Source of the DNA: CBFDBT01 sp965603115
GTDB taxonomy: Bacteria > Pseudomonadota > Alphaproteobacteria > Sphingomonadales > Kordiimonadaceae
Length of the DNA: 9,264 nt
Direction: 5' to 3'
Assembly (NCBI GenBank): GCA_965603115.1
Contig: CBFDBT010000107.1
Location: 1 to 9,264, forward strand
Each line of letters starts with the position of its first letter. Position 1 is the first letter of the stretch. Below the pieces are notes generated by a model. It made no database searches, was not told the DNA's origin, and saw only the letters and a program-made list of their open reading frames with translations. A program made the position numbers and the translations under genes. Below, one piece after another: positions 1-7,359 of the stretch.

Positions 1-307
1 TGCAGAGCGACGCCTTACAGGCGATGGCACGGTACCCTTTGAAGGTGCCATTCCCAAGTTTTTACCATATGAAAGTCTGGTATGCCTCTCACCTGATGAC
101 TATGGCTACTGGGAAATCGGGGATAAGGTGGCTACTAAACTAGGAGGATTTCACGGCATTTTGCCCAATATGAATCTCATCCACAGAATTTTGGTTAGAC
201 ATTTCACAGGCCGTAGCGACCCGCGTAATAACACATGGGGAAGACCTGCTCCCGGCGTGAGTGCAGACAACTGGAATCCGCCACTCGATTTGAGGCCAAA
301 AACTTAA
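1..307 (+). CDS. alpha/beta-hydrolase (lipase/LCAT-like), C-terminal part only
   Basis: This is the last 101 codons of a gene cut by the left edge; the reading frame starts at base 2 and ends at TAA 305-307. The fragment opens with GDGTVP (codons 7-12), the catalytic-Asp loop typical of lipase, PGAP1-like and LCAT-like alpha/beta-hydrolases. About 43 residues later comes GGFHGILPN (codons 48-56), whose His fits the catalytic His followed by the final helix (NLIHRILVRHF). The Asp-to-His spacing and order fit the end of a Ser-Asp-His hydrolase, so the product probably cleaves or transfers an acyl ester. The nucleophile Ser and any signal peptide lie outside the window, so substrate and location are unknown. 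A tail of about 30 residues rich in Pro, Asn and Trp follows the last helix. The next gene starts 29 bases downstream on the same strand, suggesting co-transcription. The hydrolase class is fairly secure; the specific enzyme is not. Confidence 0.72.
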   Translation, partial: AERRLTGDGTVPFEGAIPKFLPYESLVCLSPDDYGYWEIGDKVATKLGGFHGILPNMNLIHRILVRHFTGRSDPRNNTWGRPAPGVSADNWNPPLDLRPKT

Positions 308-336
308 GATATGGCAATGGGTAAGGAAAATAAATA

Positions 337-1548
337 ATGACAGAGCACTTTTTGAAAATTTATAAGCATGATGGACACCGTAAAAAAATTGGTGACTTTA
401 CCTTCTCCGGCGAAGAACGTTTTCATGAATGGACTCATGCCCAAAATGATAAACTTTCCTCTTTCAAATTTAATATCCCACAAGGCTGGGAATTATGGAT
501 ACACCGACATCGCAGTCCAATATCCCGCTATCAAGCCTGGCCTGGAGACGGCACAGAGGTCCCGGTTGACAAAAATGAAATTGAAGGATTCATCCACGAT
601 GATGCCAGTGGTCATAGCTGGGTGAAGACCGAAGGAATACAAACAGCTTTTGAAAATATCAACGAAAATAGTGCCAAACAGTTTTCACTTAACAGTGACC
701 ACCCTGTAGCCTTGCCGGCCATCACTAAATCATCGCGCCACCAACAAAGCATCCAAAGAACTGCACGAGGGGAATTCATTGTTACAGGCAGTGCTGATGA
801 TGAAGGATATTTTTATCTGACAGACCAAAACCACAAGATTGTTAAAGTCATAGCCCCACCGTCCAATGGCTATAACCATCTTGGTGGCTCTCAGGTTACT
901 AATGATATCCTTGCTGTAGGCTATGAGCAATTGTCAGCAGGTCGTAAGGGAACTTCAAAAGTTATCTTTTATAATGTTGAAAACATTCACAACCCACAAC
1001 CTCTCGACCACCTTACTATAACCAGAAATGACAATGACAGCACGGCTGGAGCTGTGGCGCTGACCAATGTTGGAGACCACTGGTTACTCATAGTGGCAAA
1101 CTGGAGCGCTGCCCGACTTGATTTTTACAAATCAAACATAGAGGATTTGATACAGCCTGATGCTACTTTTGGCTCACCCTTTGTGTCGTGGCCTAGCGCT
1201 GCGGATGGTAACAACGGCAGTGGCTGGGGCGGTTACCAGAACATTAATCTTTTTCAGGGCAAGCATGGCGGCGGCCTATATGATGATCTGTGGTTTGTCG
1301 GCATGCATACCAACAATTATTTCAGCAATGAAGACTGGGCAGATTTATACCAGTTACATATTGCTAATGGTGCTGTCTCAATAACCAAGAAGCGCAACAA
1401 ACATTTTATAAGGTCAGGAAAAGGGCCAAGATTCAGGAACGGATCGGGACTATTTTTCGATCGGGACAGGAAAGAATTTCATGCATATTCTTGTGAACAT
1501 AGTCTTAGCAACAATGCTCAATATAACCGATGTAATCATTGGAATTAG
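337..1548 (+). CDS. beta/gamma-crystallin-like plus beta-propeller-like protein, 403 aa
   Basis: The function is unknown. The start is fixed by an in-frame TAA (331-333) two codons upstream and by AAGGA at 323-327, nine bases before the ATG. Residues 5-60 resemble a Greek-key crystallin motif: an aromatic strand (FLKIYKHDG), then NDKLSS at 37-42, which fits the calcium-binding pattern N/D-N/D-x-x-S/T-S, then a Gly-Trp strand. Residues 61-96 may be a second, degenerate motif ending in HDDASG. Residues about 125-400 alternate short beta-strands with Gly/Asn/Asp turns (for example HLGGSQVTNDILAVGYE and GAVALTNVGDHWLLIVAN), which suggests a beta-propeller. There is no evident signal peptide or membrane segment, although Cys386 and Cys399 near the C-terminus could pair. 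It probably shares a transcript with the upstream hydrolase. A role in binding calcium or a surface ligand is inference. The gene itself is certain, the crystallin call moderate, the propeller call weaker. Confidence 0.72.
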   Translation: MTEHFLKIYKHDGHRKKIGDFTFSGEERFHEWTHAQNDKLSSFKFNIPQGWELWIHRHRSPISRYQAWPGDGTEVPVDKNEIEGFIHDDASGHSWVKTEGIQTAFENINENSAKQFSLNSDHPVALPAITKSSRHQQSIQRTARGEFIVTGSADDEGYFYLTDQNHKIVKVIAPPSNGYNHLGGSQVTNDILAVGYEQLSAGRKGTSKVIFYNVENIHNPQPLDHLTITRNDNDSTAGAVALTNVGDHWLLIVANWSAARLDFYKSNIEDLIQPDATFGSPFVSWPSAADGNNGSGWGGYQNINLFQGKHGGGLYDDLWFVGMHTNNYFSNEDWADLYQLHIANGAVSITKKRNKHFIRSGKGPRFRNGSGLFFDRDRKEFHAYSCEHSLSNNAQYNRCNHWN

Positions 1549-1681
1549 AACAGCGTTACAGAGTCCTTCTTCTATGGAATATCCTTGTTAAGCGCACCAT
1601 TATAGGTTGCTAAATCTTCGCTACTGTGATACGGGGTATACGTTAAAATCTTCACAGTATGCTATTGTATAAGGTGTTGAT
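1549..1681 (+). promoter_or_regulatory. leader region of the large receptor gene
   Basis: This 133-base gap holds no ORF of note. It contains a perfect 8-base inverted repeat (1622-1629 and 1652-1659) and, just before the ATG at 1682, AAGGTG (1671-1676) at a five-base spacing as Shine-Dalgarno. Its length suggests that the large gene has its own promoter, but I found no convincing -35/-10 pair. TTGTTA at 1585-1590 and TATA-containing stretches at 1637 and 1668 are only weak candidates. I saw no terminator hairpin after the 403-residue gene, so read-through from upstream is possible. Confidence 0.35.
1622..1659. repeat. perfect 8-bp inverted repeat before the receptor gene
   Basis: TACTGTGA at 1622-1629 is the exact reverse complement of TCACAGTA at 1652-1659, with a 22-base loop. 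It ends 22 bases before the start codon and 11 bases before the Shine-Dalgarno. It could be an operator with two half-sites or the stem of a leader RNA hairpin that affects ribosome access. The half-sites resemble CRP half-sites, but the spacing is wrong for CRP. Confidence 0.45.
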
Positions 1682-4600
1682 ATGGCACAAAGTCCAGACA
1701 ATCCAGTTCAGCCGACAGTATCACCTACCAAATCTACAAAACCTAACCGTGCACGGGGTCTGGGCTCCTATCTTCTTAGCCTTTTGCTAATCGTGGTACC
1801 AATTGGCGTAGCCTATTACCTGCATGTGCAAAACCAGACAGACTATCATCAGGAGCGCGCCTTCCGTGCCCTCGGCGAGGTTGGCGAACTGATGGAACAG
1901 AATATCGGCGCTGTGGGGAATTTATTTAAGCTATTACCCGAGGATTTTGAGGCTAAGTCGGTTGATATGGCCAAGCAGGATGTAGAAAAAGCGACAGATG
2001 AGCTAGCCGACATGATTTATAAATTCAGTAAAGATATTCGCGTCAATAATTTTATACCTGTTTTTAGCCCGGACGCACAGAATAAGTTAGACGAAATTGT
2101 TGAAAAACTTGAAGCTAATGATGCGGCAGAAAATATAGATAAAGAAAAGCTAAAAACATTACTTCAACAATATATAGATGCATACAAAATAGAGCTTTCA
2201 TCTGAACAAATAAAACTGCTTGATAAACGCTACCTCTTGGAACGAGAAATAAATTCTTATAGAGAACGGGTAGAAAATTCTGAGGACTATTTTAAACAAA
2301 GAGCTGAGTCTTTGATTAGATATTATGACAATATAAACCGATATTTTAAAGATGTTAGTCCTGATAAGTGCAGATCACCAGTTGAGAGTGATGACCTTTC
2401 ATCCCTTATGGGTGAGCTGGGTCCAGCATGTTTCATGGCGATATCCCTGGACATTAAAAAAGAGTTTTTAACCAATCCAACTGACAAGCCTGATAGCGGT
2501 TATAAGCCTGAATACACGGTCAAGCAAACATCGCCAGACACAATTATAAATTTTGATTCATTCAAGAACCTAAAGGCTATTGTTTCAACGCAGGAAAAAG
2601 CTGCACGCACAGAACAAACAAGTAGAATTGATCGCTCTTCGATGTTCAGAGGCCAATATTATCTGACAGATACTATGCAATTTTTTGAAGATGTTTTTAA
2701 GAAACAGCTGGAACAGAATAGTAAAGCTGCATTAAAGAAAGAATTATTAAGTAAAAAAAGTAATTACGATGATTTTGTTAATAAACTACCCGAAAATTCA
2801 CTCGCAAAAAAAGTAACAGTCGGGAATTTTGCTGAATTTCATGCTGAGTATCAAATTGTACAAGAGTATATCGAGGAAATTAATGAGCTTAACAATGAAA
2901 TAAAGGAAGCTAAGATAGCGCTTAAGTCTGAAGAAGAAACATCCAAGCTAGAAGCTGTGGAATCGTCTAAAAAACAAATTAGAATCTATTTGTCGCAACT
3001 CAACAAAAGGAGTTTATTTTCCGGGATCCAATTGAAGGCTGCGAAATTATCTAAAGAACAAATATGTGACAAAGAAAAACAAATATCTCAGATTTTGAAA
3101 CATGGAGTGAATGAACACCCTTCACCTCATATAGTCGTGGTGCAATGTGCTAGTGTAACCAAGCATTTAGTTCCGGCTCTCATAGATTTGGAAATGACTG
3201 AAGCTGGTTTAGAAAGTTCATCTGGTGCCAAAGAATATCCGCTTTCTCTGAGTGTTCCTCTTGATAGCCTTTTGAATGAAGTAAAATACAGGAATGAATT
3301 CGACCGTCTAGTCTTGGCAGATGCGAAGGGGAAAGTTTACTTTGAACTTGAAACCACGGAATTTGGTGCAGGAGAGGTGACCCGCGAAGGTAGCAAGCGC
3401 TTTGACGATGTATCTACGCTTCTTCATCGAGCGACGCTGGTTGCGTCGGGTGTAGACTTGGAACTGCCGGAATCAAAGACTATAAAAAATTTGATGGAGG
3501 ATAAAGAAGAACATCTTGAGGTTGGGCAGGCGGTTCTTGTAGAGCTGAAACGTGGTGACAGCGCAGAGCTTGCCTTCATCCAGCCGTTTGCAAGCGGGCT
3601 TAGTACTGGTGGTGAAAAAGAAGAAAAATCTACCCAAAAAGTTGAAAGCCCTAAAAACCAGGGGATTAATGTTTTTGTTGAACAGAACAATCATGATGAA
3701 AGCAATAAGGCTGAAAATAAAGACAAAACACAAACACTTTATGTAATTGGACTTGTTGGTAAAAATCGTTTCAATACGCAGCTGCTAAAAGTTTCCACCA
3801 ATATAATTACGCTCGCGTCGCTTGTCTTTATTTTTGGTTTACTTGCAACGCCATTCATTAAATTGGCACTGAACGGCGAGAATGCATCGGTCAGCAGGTC
3901 AATTGCTATCCTGACCATTATATGCGGGATAATTTCAGTGACATTGCTGTCGTTAATTCTCACTCATATAACTATTGGTGCTTCGATGGAAAGAGCATTT
4001 GACAGAACTGCCGAGAAGGTGGCAGGGCAATTAAATGATGATGTGCGGCTTGAGATTTCGCAGTCGTTGTATGATACGAATGAGATATTTAATCCAGATG
4101 CTGCTGATTTGACCCACTCCCATTTTGAGCGAACAAAAGACTACAATATCAAGCAAGTACAGAGTCCTAAAAAAGTCTGGCCACCATTTCAGTTTGCTGG
4201 TTCCTTTAACCGTCGCGGCAGAAGCTCAATGTCAGGGCCGATTGTCTCTTATCGACAATCAGCCACAGGGGGGGTAAATCTAAGCGAGCGGGAGTATTTC
4301 AGACGAGCCCGCGATGAAGATGTTATTAGTTTTGAGTTAAGTTCTGATTATAAGTTTTTTAAGCTGGGCTCTAATTATAATTTCAATAACAAAAAAGTAG
4401 TCCCGTTGGCTTTGGAGCGGGTTGTTAATTATAGCGATGGTATTAAAACAACGACACTGGCGATTGGGAGAAATAAAACACAAGTGACAGAACCTTGTAT
4501 GGACAACGATTGTCCCATGATCAATGTTCTTGGCGGGCCGCTTAAATCATTTGCTACACCGGTTATGCCACTAGGATTTCATTATTCAGTCTTTAATGAA

Positions 4601-7210
4601 AAGACCGGCTTAAGCGTGGCCAATGATCGGGGGTATTGGGGCCTGACAGAAAACCTTATTCGGGAAACGGATCATAACCCTGAACTTATCACCGCAATCG
4701 GTGCACAACAAGCGGTGCATTTTGACGGACGTTATTATGGTCAGTCTGTTCATTTTCAAACCCAGCCCATCGCGGGCACCGGCTGGATGGGCATTGTCCA
4801 TTACAGCCAAAAATTCCTGCAAGCAATCGGCCTGCAGATTTTGCTCATTACCCTTGCGGAAGTCATGGCAATATTGTTGCTTGCCTTATTACCGGTATTG
4901 TTATTTTTCTTTTATCGCAGTGACAGATGGGACTGGATTTTCCCACTACGCTATACCTTTAAGGGAATCGGTCATTTTTTCGAAAAACTTACTTATTATG
5001 GTCTGGCTCTCGTCTTGGCAGTCGCGATTGCCATTGTTCTTATTTTTGAAGGCTATGACCGTATGTTTGGACTGGTTCTCATAATTCATGCTCTCGTATA
5101 TGTGCTGTATCTATCGTCAGGACAGGCGTTAGTACAAGAGCGATATGCTTATAGATTATGGAAGAACCCTGTTATAGCGTCGCTTTTACTGCTGATGATA
5201 ATCGCCGTATTTTTGTGGGCTATAAAGGGTGGGCGTATTGATTTTAGTTTTTTCCTTGCTCTCACAACTCTTGTTACTGCCGCTCTCCTCACCAGCCTGG
5301 GTTTTGGAGTACAAAAACTTTATCTGGTTCATAAGGCGTCTAATTCGAATAAAGCTATATCTGATAGTTCGCCTTGGAGAGCCTATATTTATGCGATGAT
5401 TATCAGTGCTATTGTCGTTGGCGCCATTCCGGCCATAGCAAGTTACCATGACGCCTATATAAGCTATAATACGCTCGTACACCGATATGCACAGCTGGAT
5501 GCTGCCAAGAAAATAGAAAAAAGGCATGCTTTCCTCAGGGAATATGCAGCAGCACTTGACCCTGAAAAAGTATATAAAGAAGGCATGGCGTGGACGGAAG
5601 AATTTACATTTGGTGAAGATGAAAAGGGCCAGATCGGTATTTTCACGCCTCAAAATATATATAGTCGAAAAGATAACAGCTTAAACAAAGGAGTAGACAG
5701 GGTCTGGCTAAACTGGGGACCCTATGTTTCGAATGACAATGATAATCTCAAGGCTGAGAATCCCGCATATCTTCTCGCGGACATTATCCCATCCGTGGGA
5801 TCACTTGTCTCATCAGTGTCATCGACCATATCCAGTCAGACAGATTCCGGTCAATGGCATTGGCAGCAAGCACATGGTCAAACGAAGTTTCTATATAAAA
5901 CAGATAAACCAGAGCCCGGGGGTGATGGACACGGCCTGATATTAACTTTTCATGATGTGACATATAACGAATTGGTTATGCCCGGGCACTGGGCGGCTTT
6001 TTTCGCTGGCATGTTGGTATTGACTTTTTATCTCTATAGAATGCTTGGGATAATTGCCCGTCAGGTGACAGGTTTGAATGTTCCAATCCATTATCTACAC
6101 CCTGATAAGATCAAAATAGCAGAAGCTGCTAAAACAGAAGGCCATCTTATGATCATAAGGCCGACAGGCCACAGGCTTGAGACCTTGAATAATAATATAA
6201 CTGATGAGAATGAGACGAGGCATGACCTAAACCTGGCTACTAATGATTTATTTGAGAAAAAATGGGATAAATATACCGATAAAGACCGTTTAGTTGTCAC
6301 AGGGTTTGAAGTATTGATCTCCGATGCCGAACGCCGAGCGCAGGCGCTTACTCTGCTTGAGCGGCTTGTCCATGACTTCCCCAAGATGAAAATTACTCTT
6401 TTGTGCGATTACAACCTGCTCTTCAGGATCGTGCGTCCCGACGCCTATAAAGACGAACTGGGGGTAGACCAGCTAACCCACGCGGCTGAACGGCTTCGCT
6501 GGAGCGGTCTGATCGCCAGTTTTTGTAAGGAATATGACTGGTACCCTGGCGATCCAAAAGAATGGTATAAGTGGCAAGAGGCTGACAGTGAAAGCAAGGC
6601 TACCTATGAACGAGAGGCGCGATTCTTCCCTGATCGTACAAAATTTGACAACTTCGCCAAGATTTATCTTCCTACCATGGAAGTAGAAAAGGAAGAGCCC
6701 GATAAAAATGATGATGAGCCCAATAGAAAGGAAGAGGATATTAATTTCAAAGAATGTCTGCCAGGGCAAATCATTGATATCGCGGGCATGTATGGCGGAG
6801 CCTATTATCGCAAACTCTGGGCCGAAAGTCCCCACGCAGAAAAGCTGGCCATGTACCAACTGGCAAAGGGCAAGATGCTCAATACCCGCAACATCGAACT
6901 TATCGGTCATTTGATGCGACGTGGCCTTGTGGTTGCCGAACCGCAACTCAAGCTGACAAGCGAAAGTTTTAAGTGCTTTGTGCTGGCGGCAGAAACCATA
7001 GATACTTATACCGAATGGGAAGAAGGTGCTGCCAGAAGCATGTGGCATATATACCGTATTCCGCTAATTGTCCTGATGATAGTATTGGCGGTCTTCCTGC
7101 TCAATACCGCCAAACAGGAGATCGATGCAGCTCTTGCAGTGCTCGGCGGTGCCTTAACGTTGGTGCCAGTGCTGCTGCGTGGCTTTAGTATCATCAAGGG
7201 GCCTAGTTAA
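1682..7210 (+). CDS. giant multi-pass Cache-type membrane receptor with degenerate NTPase-like C-terminus, 1842 aa
   Basis: This is a likely membrane signal receptor of unknown ligand and output. The ATG is decided by an in-frame TAA at 1670-1672 and AAGGTG at 1671-1676. TM1 is at about 29-47. Residues 48-705 form an extracytoplasmic region: a K/E-rich coiled coil (about 60-475), then a Cache/PAS-like part (FDRLVLADAKGKVYFE at 540-555, LYVIGLVGKNRF at 686-697). TM2 and TM3 (706-726, 741-761) lead to a dCache-like domain (762-1045) with NLSEREYFRRA at 866-876 and GTGW near its end. Six TMs follow (about 1051-1254), then a third outside region (1255-1432) and TM10 (1433-1455). The cytoplasmic part has a P-loop-like position lacking GK[S/T] (RPTGHR, 1493-1498), a Walker B-like strand with a following helix (1536-1563), and a winged-helix-like segment (about 1700-1770). 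TM11 and TM12 (1792-1834) close the protein. Loop charges obey the positive-inside rule, and Cys pairs 230/250, 462/489 and 939/944 all fall outside. The architecture is well supported; the NTPase ancestry is inference. Confidence 0.75.
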   Translation: MAQSPDNPVQPTVSPTKSTKPNRARGLGSYLLSLLLIVVPIGVAYYLHVQNQTDYHQERAFRALGEVGELMEQNIGAVGNLFKLLPEDFEAKSVDMAKQDVEKATDELADMIYKFSKDIRVNNFIPVFSPDAQNKLDEIVEKLEANDAAENIDKEKLKTLLQQYIDAYKIELSSEQIKLLDKRYLLEREINSYRERVENSEDYFKQRAESLIRYYDNINRYFKDVSPDKCRSPVESDDLSSLMGELGPACFMAISLDIKKEFLTNPTDKPDSGYKPEYTVKQTSPDTIINFDSFKNLKAIVSTQEKAARTEQTSRIDRSSMFRGQYYLTDTMQFFEDVFKKQLEQNSKAALKKELLSKKSNYDDFVNKLPENSLAKKVTVGNFAEFHAEYQIVQEYIEEINELNNEIKEAKIALKSEEETSKLEAVESSKKQIRIYLSQLNKRSLFSGIQLKAAKLSKEQICDKEKQISQILKHGVNEHPSPHIVVVQCASVTKHLVPALIDLEMTEAGLESSSGAKEYPLSLSVPLDSLLNEVKYRNEFDRLVLADAKGKVYFELETTEFGAGEVTREGSKRFDDVSTLLHRATLVASGVDLELPESKTIKNLMEDKEEHLEVGQAVLVELKRGDSAELAFIQPFASGLSTGGEKEEKSTQKVESPKNQGINVFVEQNNHDESNKAENKDKTQTLYVIGLVGKNRFNTQLLKVSTNIITLASLVFIFGLLATPFIKLALNGENASVSRSIAILTIICGIISVTLLSLILTHITIGASMERAFDRTAEKVAGQLNDDVRLEISQSLYDTNEIFNPDAADLTHSHFERTKDYNIKQVQSPKKVWPPFQFAGSFNRRGRSSMSGPIVSYRQSATGGVNLSEREYFRRARDEDVISFELSSDYKFFKLGSNYNFNNKKVVPLALERVVNYSDGIKTTTLAIGRNKTQVTEPCMDNDCPMINVLGGPLKSFATPVMPLGFHYSVFNEKTGLSVANDRGYWGLTENLIRETDHNPELITAIGAQQAVHFDGRYYGQSVHFQTQPIAGTGWMGIVHYSQKFLQAIGLQILLITLAEVMAILLLALLPVLLFFFYRSDRWDWIFPLRYTFKGIGHFFEKLTYYGLALVLAVAIAIVLIFEGYDRMFGLVLIIHALVYVLYLSSGQALVQERYAYRLWKNPVIASLLLLMIIAVFLWAIKGGRIDFSFFLALTTLVTAALLTSLGFGVQKLYLVHKASNSNKAISDSSPWRAYIYAMIISAIVVGAIPAIASYHDAYISYNTLVHRYAQLDAAKKIEKRHAFLREYAAALDPEKVYKEGMAWTEEFTFGEDEKGQIGIFTPQNIYSRKDNSLNKGVDRVWLNWGPYVSNDNDNLKAENPAYLLADIIPSVGSLVSSVSSTISSQTDSGQWHWQQAHGQTKFLYKTDKPEPGGDGHGLILTFHDVTYNELVMPGHWAAFFAGMLVLTFYLYRMLGIIARQVTGLNVPIHYLHPDKIKIAEAAKTEGHLMIIRPTGHRLETLNNNITDENETRHDLNLATNDLFEKKWDKYTDKDRLVVTGFEVLISDAERRAQALTLLERLVHDFPKMKITLLCDYNLLFRIVRPDAYKDELGVDQLTHAAERLRWSGLIASFCKEYDWYPGDPKEWYKWQEADSESKATYEREARFFPDRTKFDNFAKIYLPTMEVEKEEPDKNDDEPNRKEEDINFKECLPGQIIDIAGMYGGAYYRKLWAESPHAEKLAMYQLAKGKMLNTRNIELIGHLMRRGLVVAEPQLKLTSESFKCFVLAAETIDTYTEWEEGAARSMWHIYRIPLIVLMIVLAVFLLNTAKQEIDAALAVLGGALTLVPVLLRGFSIIKGPS

Positions 7211-7352
7211 GAGCATATCACTGTTCCCCGTCAGAACTAGTTGAACATATTAAGGGTATTGTATAAGAGAGTGTTTTCGGGTTCTCATATTACAAGTTAT
7301 ACGCAAAAGCCATGGTTTCTAAACACAAGATGAGTGATGCTCAATAATATTA
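7211..7352. other. convergent intergenic region with nested inverted repeats
   Basis: This 142-base gap between the receptor stop and the stop of the minus-strand glycosylase gene holds no gene. GAGCATATCACT at 7211-7222, directly after the receptor TAA, pairs with AGTGATGCTC at 7333-7342, giving ten base pairs with a two-base bulge. Between them are an AACTAGTT palindrome (7237-7244) and a small imperfect GAGA/TCTC hairpin near 7267-7286. The region probably carries the 3' ends of both convergent transcripts; no classical GC-rich stem with a T-tract is present. Confidence 0.4.
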
Positions 7353-7359
7353 TTAGCAT
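7337..7359. terminator. possible AT-rich bidirectional terminator hairpin
   Basis: ATGCT (7337-7341) pairs with AGCAT (7355-7359), enclosing one unpaired C and the perfect palindrome AATAATATTATT (7343-7354). On the plus strand it is followed by a T-rich run (TTTATATTT), which would suit termination of the receptor transcript. The stem is almost all A-T and overlaps the stop codon of the minus-strand glycosylase gene. It is therefore a weak candidate, and the only hairpin with a T-rich tail that I could find in the gap. Confidence 0.3.

Noticed and set aside
20..560. GDGT-type motif in both the hydrolase (GDGTVP) and the 403-residue protein (GDGTEVP)
   Set aside because: The surrounding sequences are unrelated and the second lacks a hydrolase context, so this is a chance resemblance.
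1585..1616. Sigma70 promoter from TTGTTA with a downstream TA-rich hexamer
   Set aside because: No -10 with a good match lies at 16-18 bases; the nearest candidates are off in sequence or spacing.
1625..1656. CRP-like site (TGTGA and TCACA half-sites)
   Set aside because: The half-sites are 22 bases apart; CRP needs six.
4701..5084. 127-codon plus-strand frame with hydrophobic stretches
   Set aside because: It is an alternate frame of the receptor's own membrane region, so the hydrophobic look is inherited; there is no independent start signal.
5186..5653. 155-codon minus-strand open frame
   Set aside because: It is antisense to membrane segments and the third outside region of the receptor; its composition looks like a reverse-strand shadow.
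6473..7048. 191-codon minus-strand open frame opposite the receptor C-terminus
   Set aside because: It lies fully antisense to a well-supported domain of the receptor, has no Shine-Dalgarno that I can see, and its translation shows no family-like pattern.
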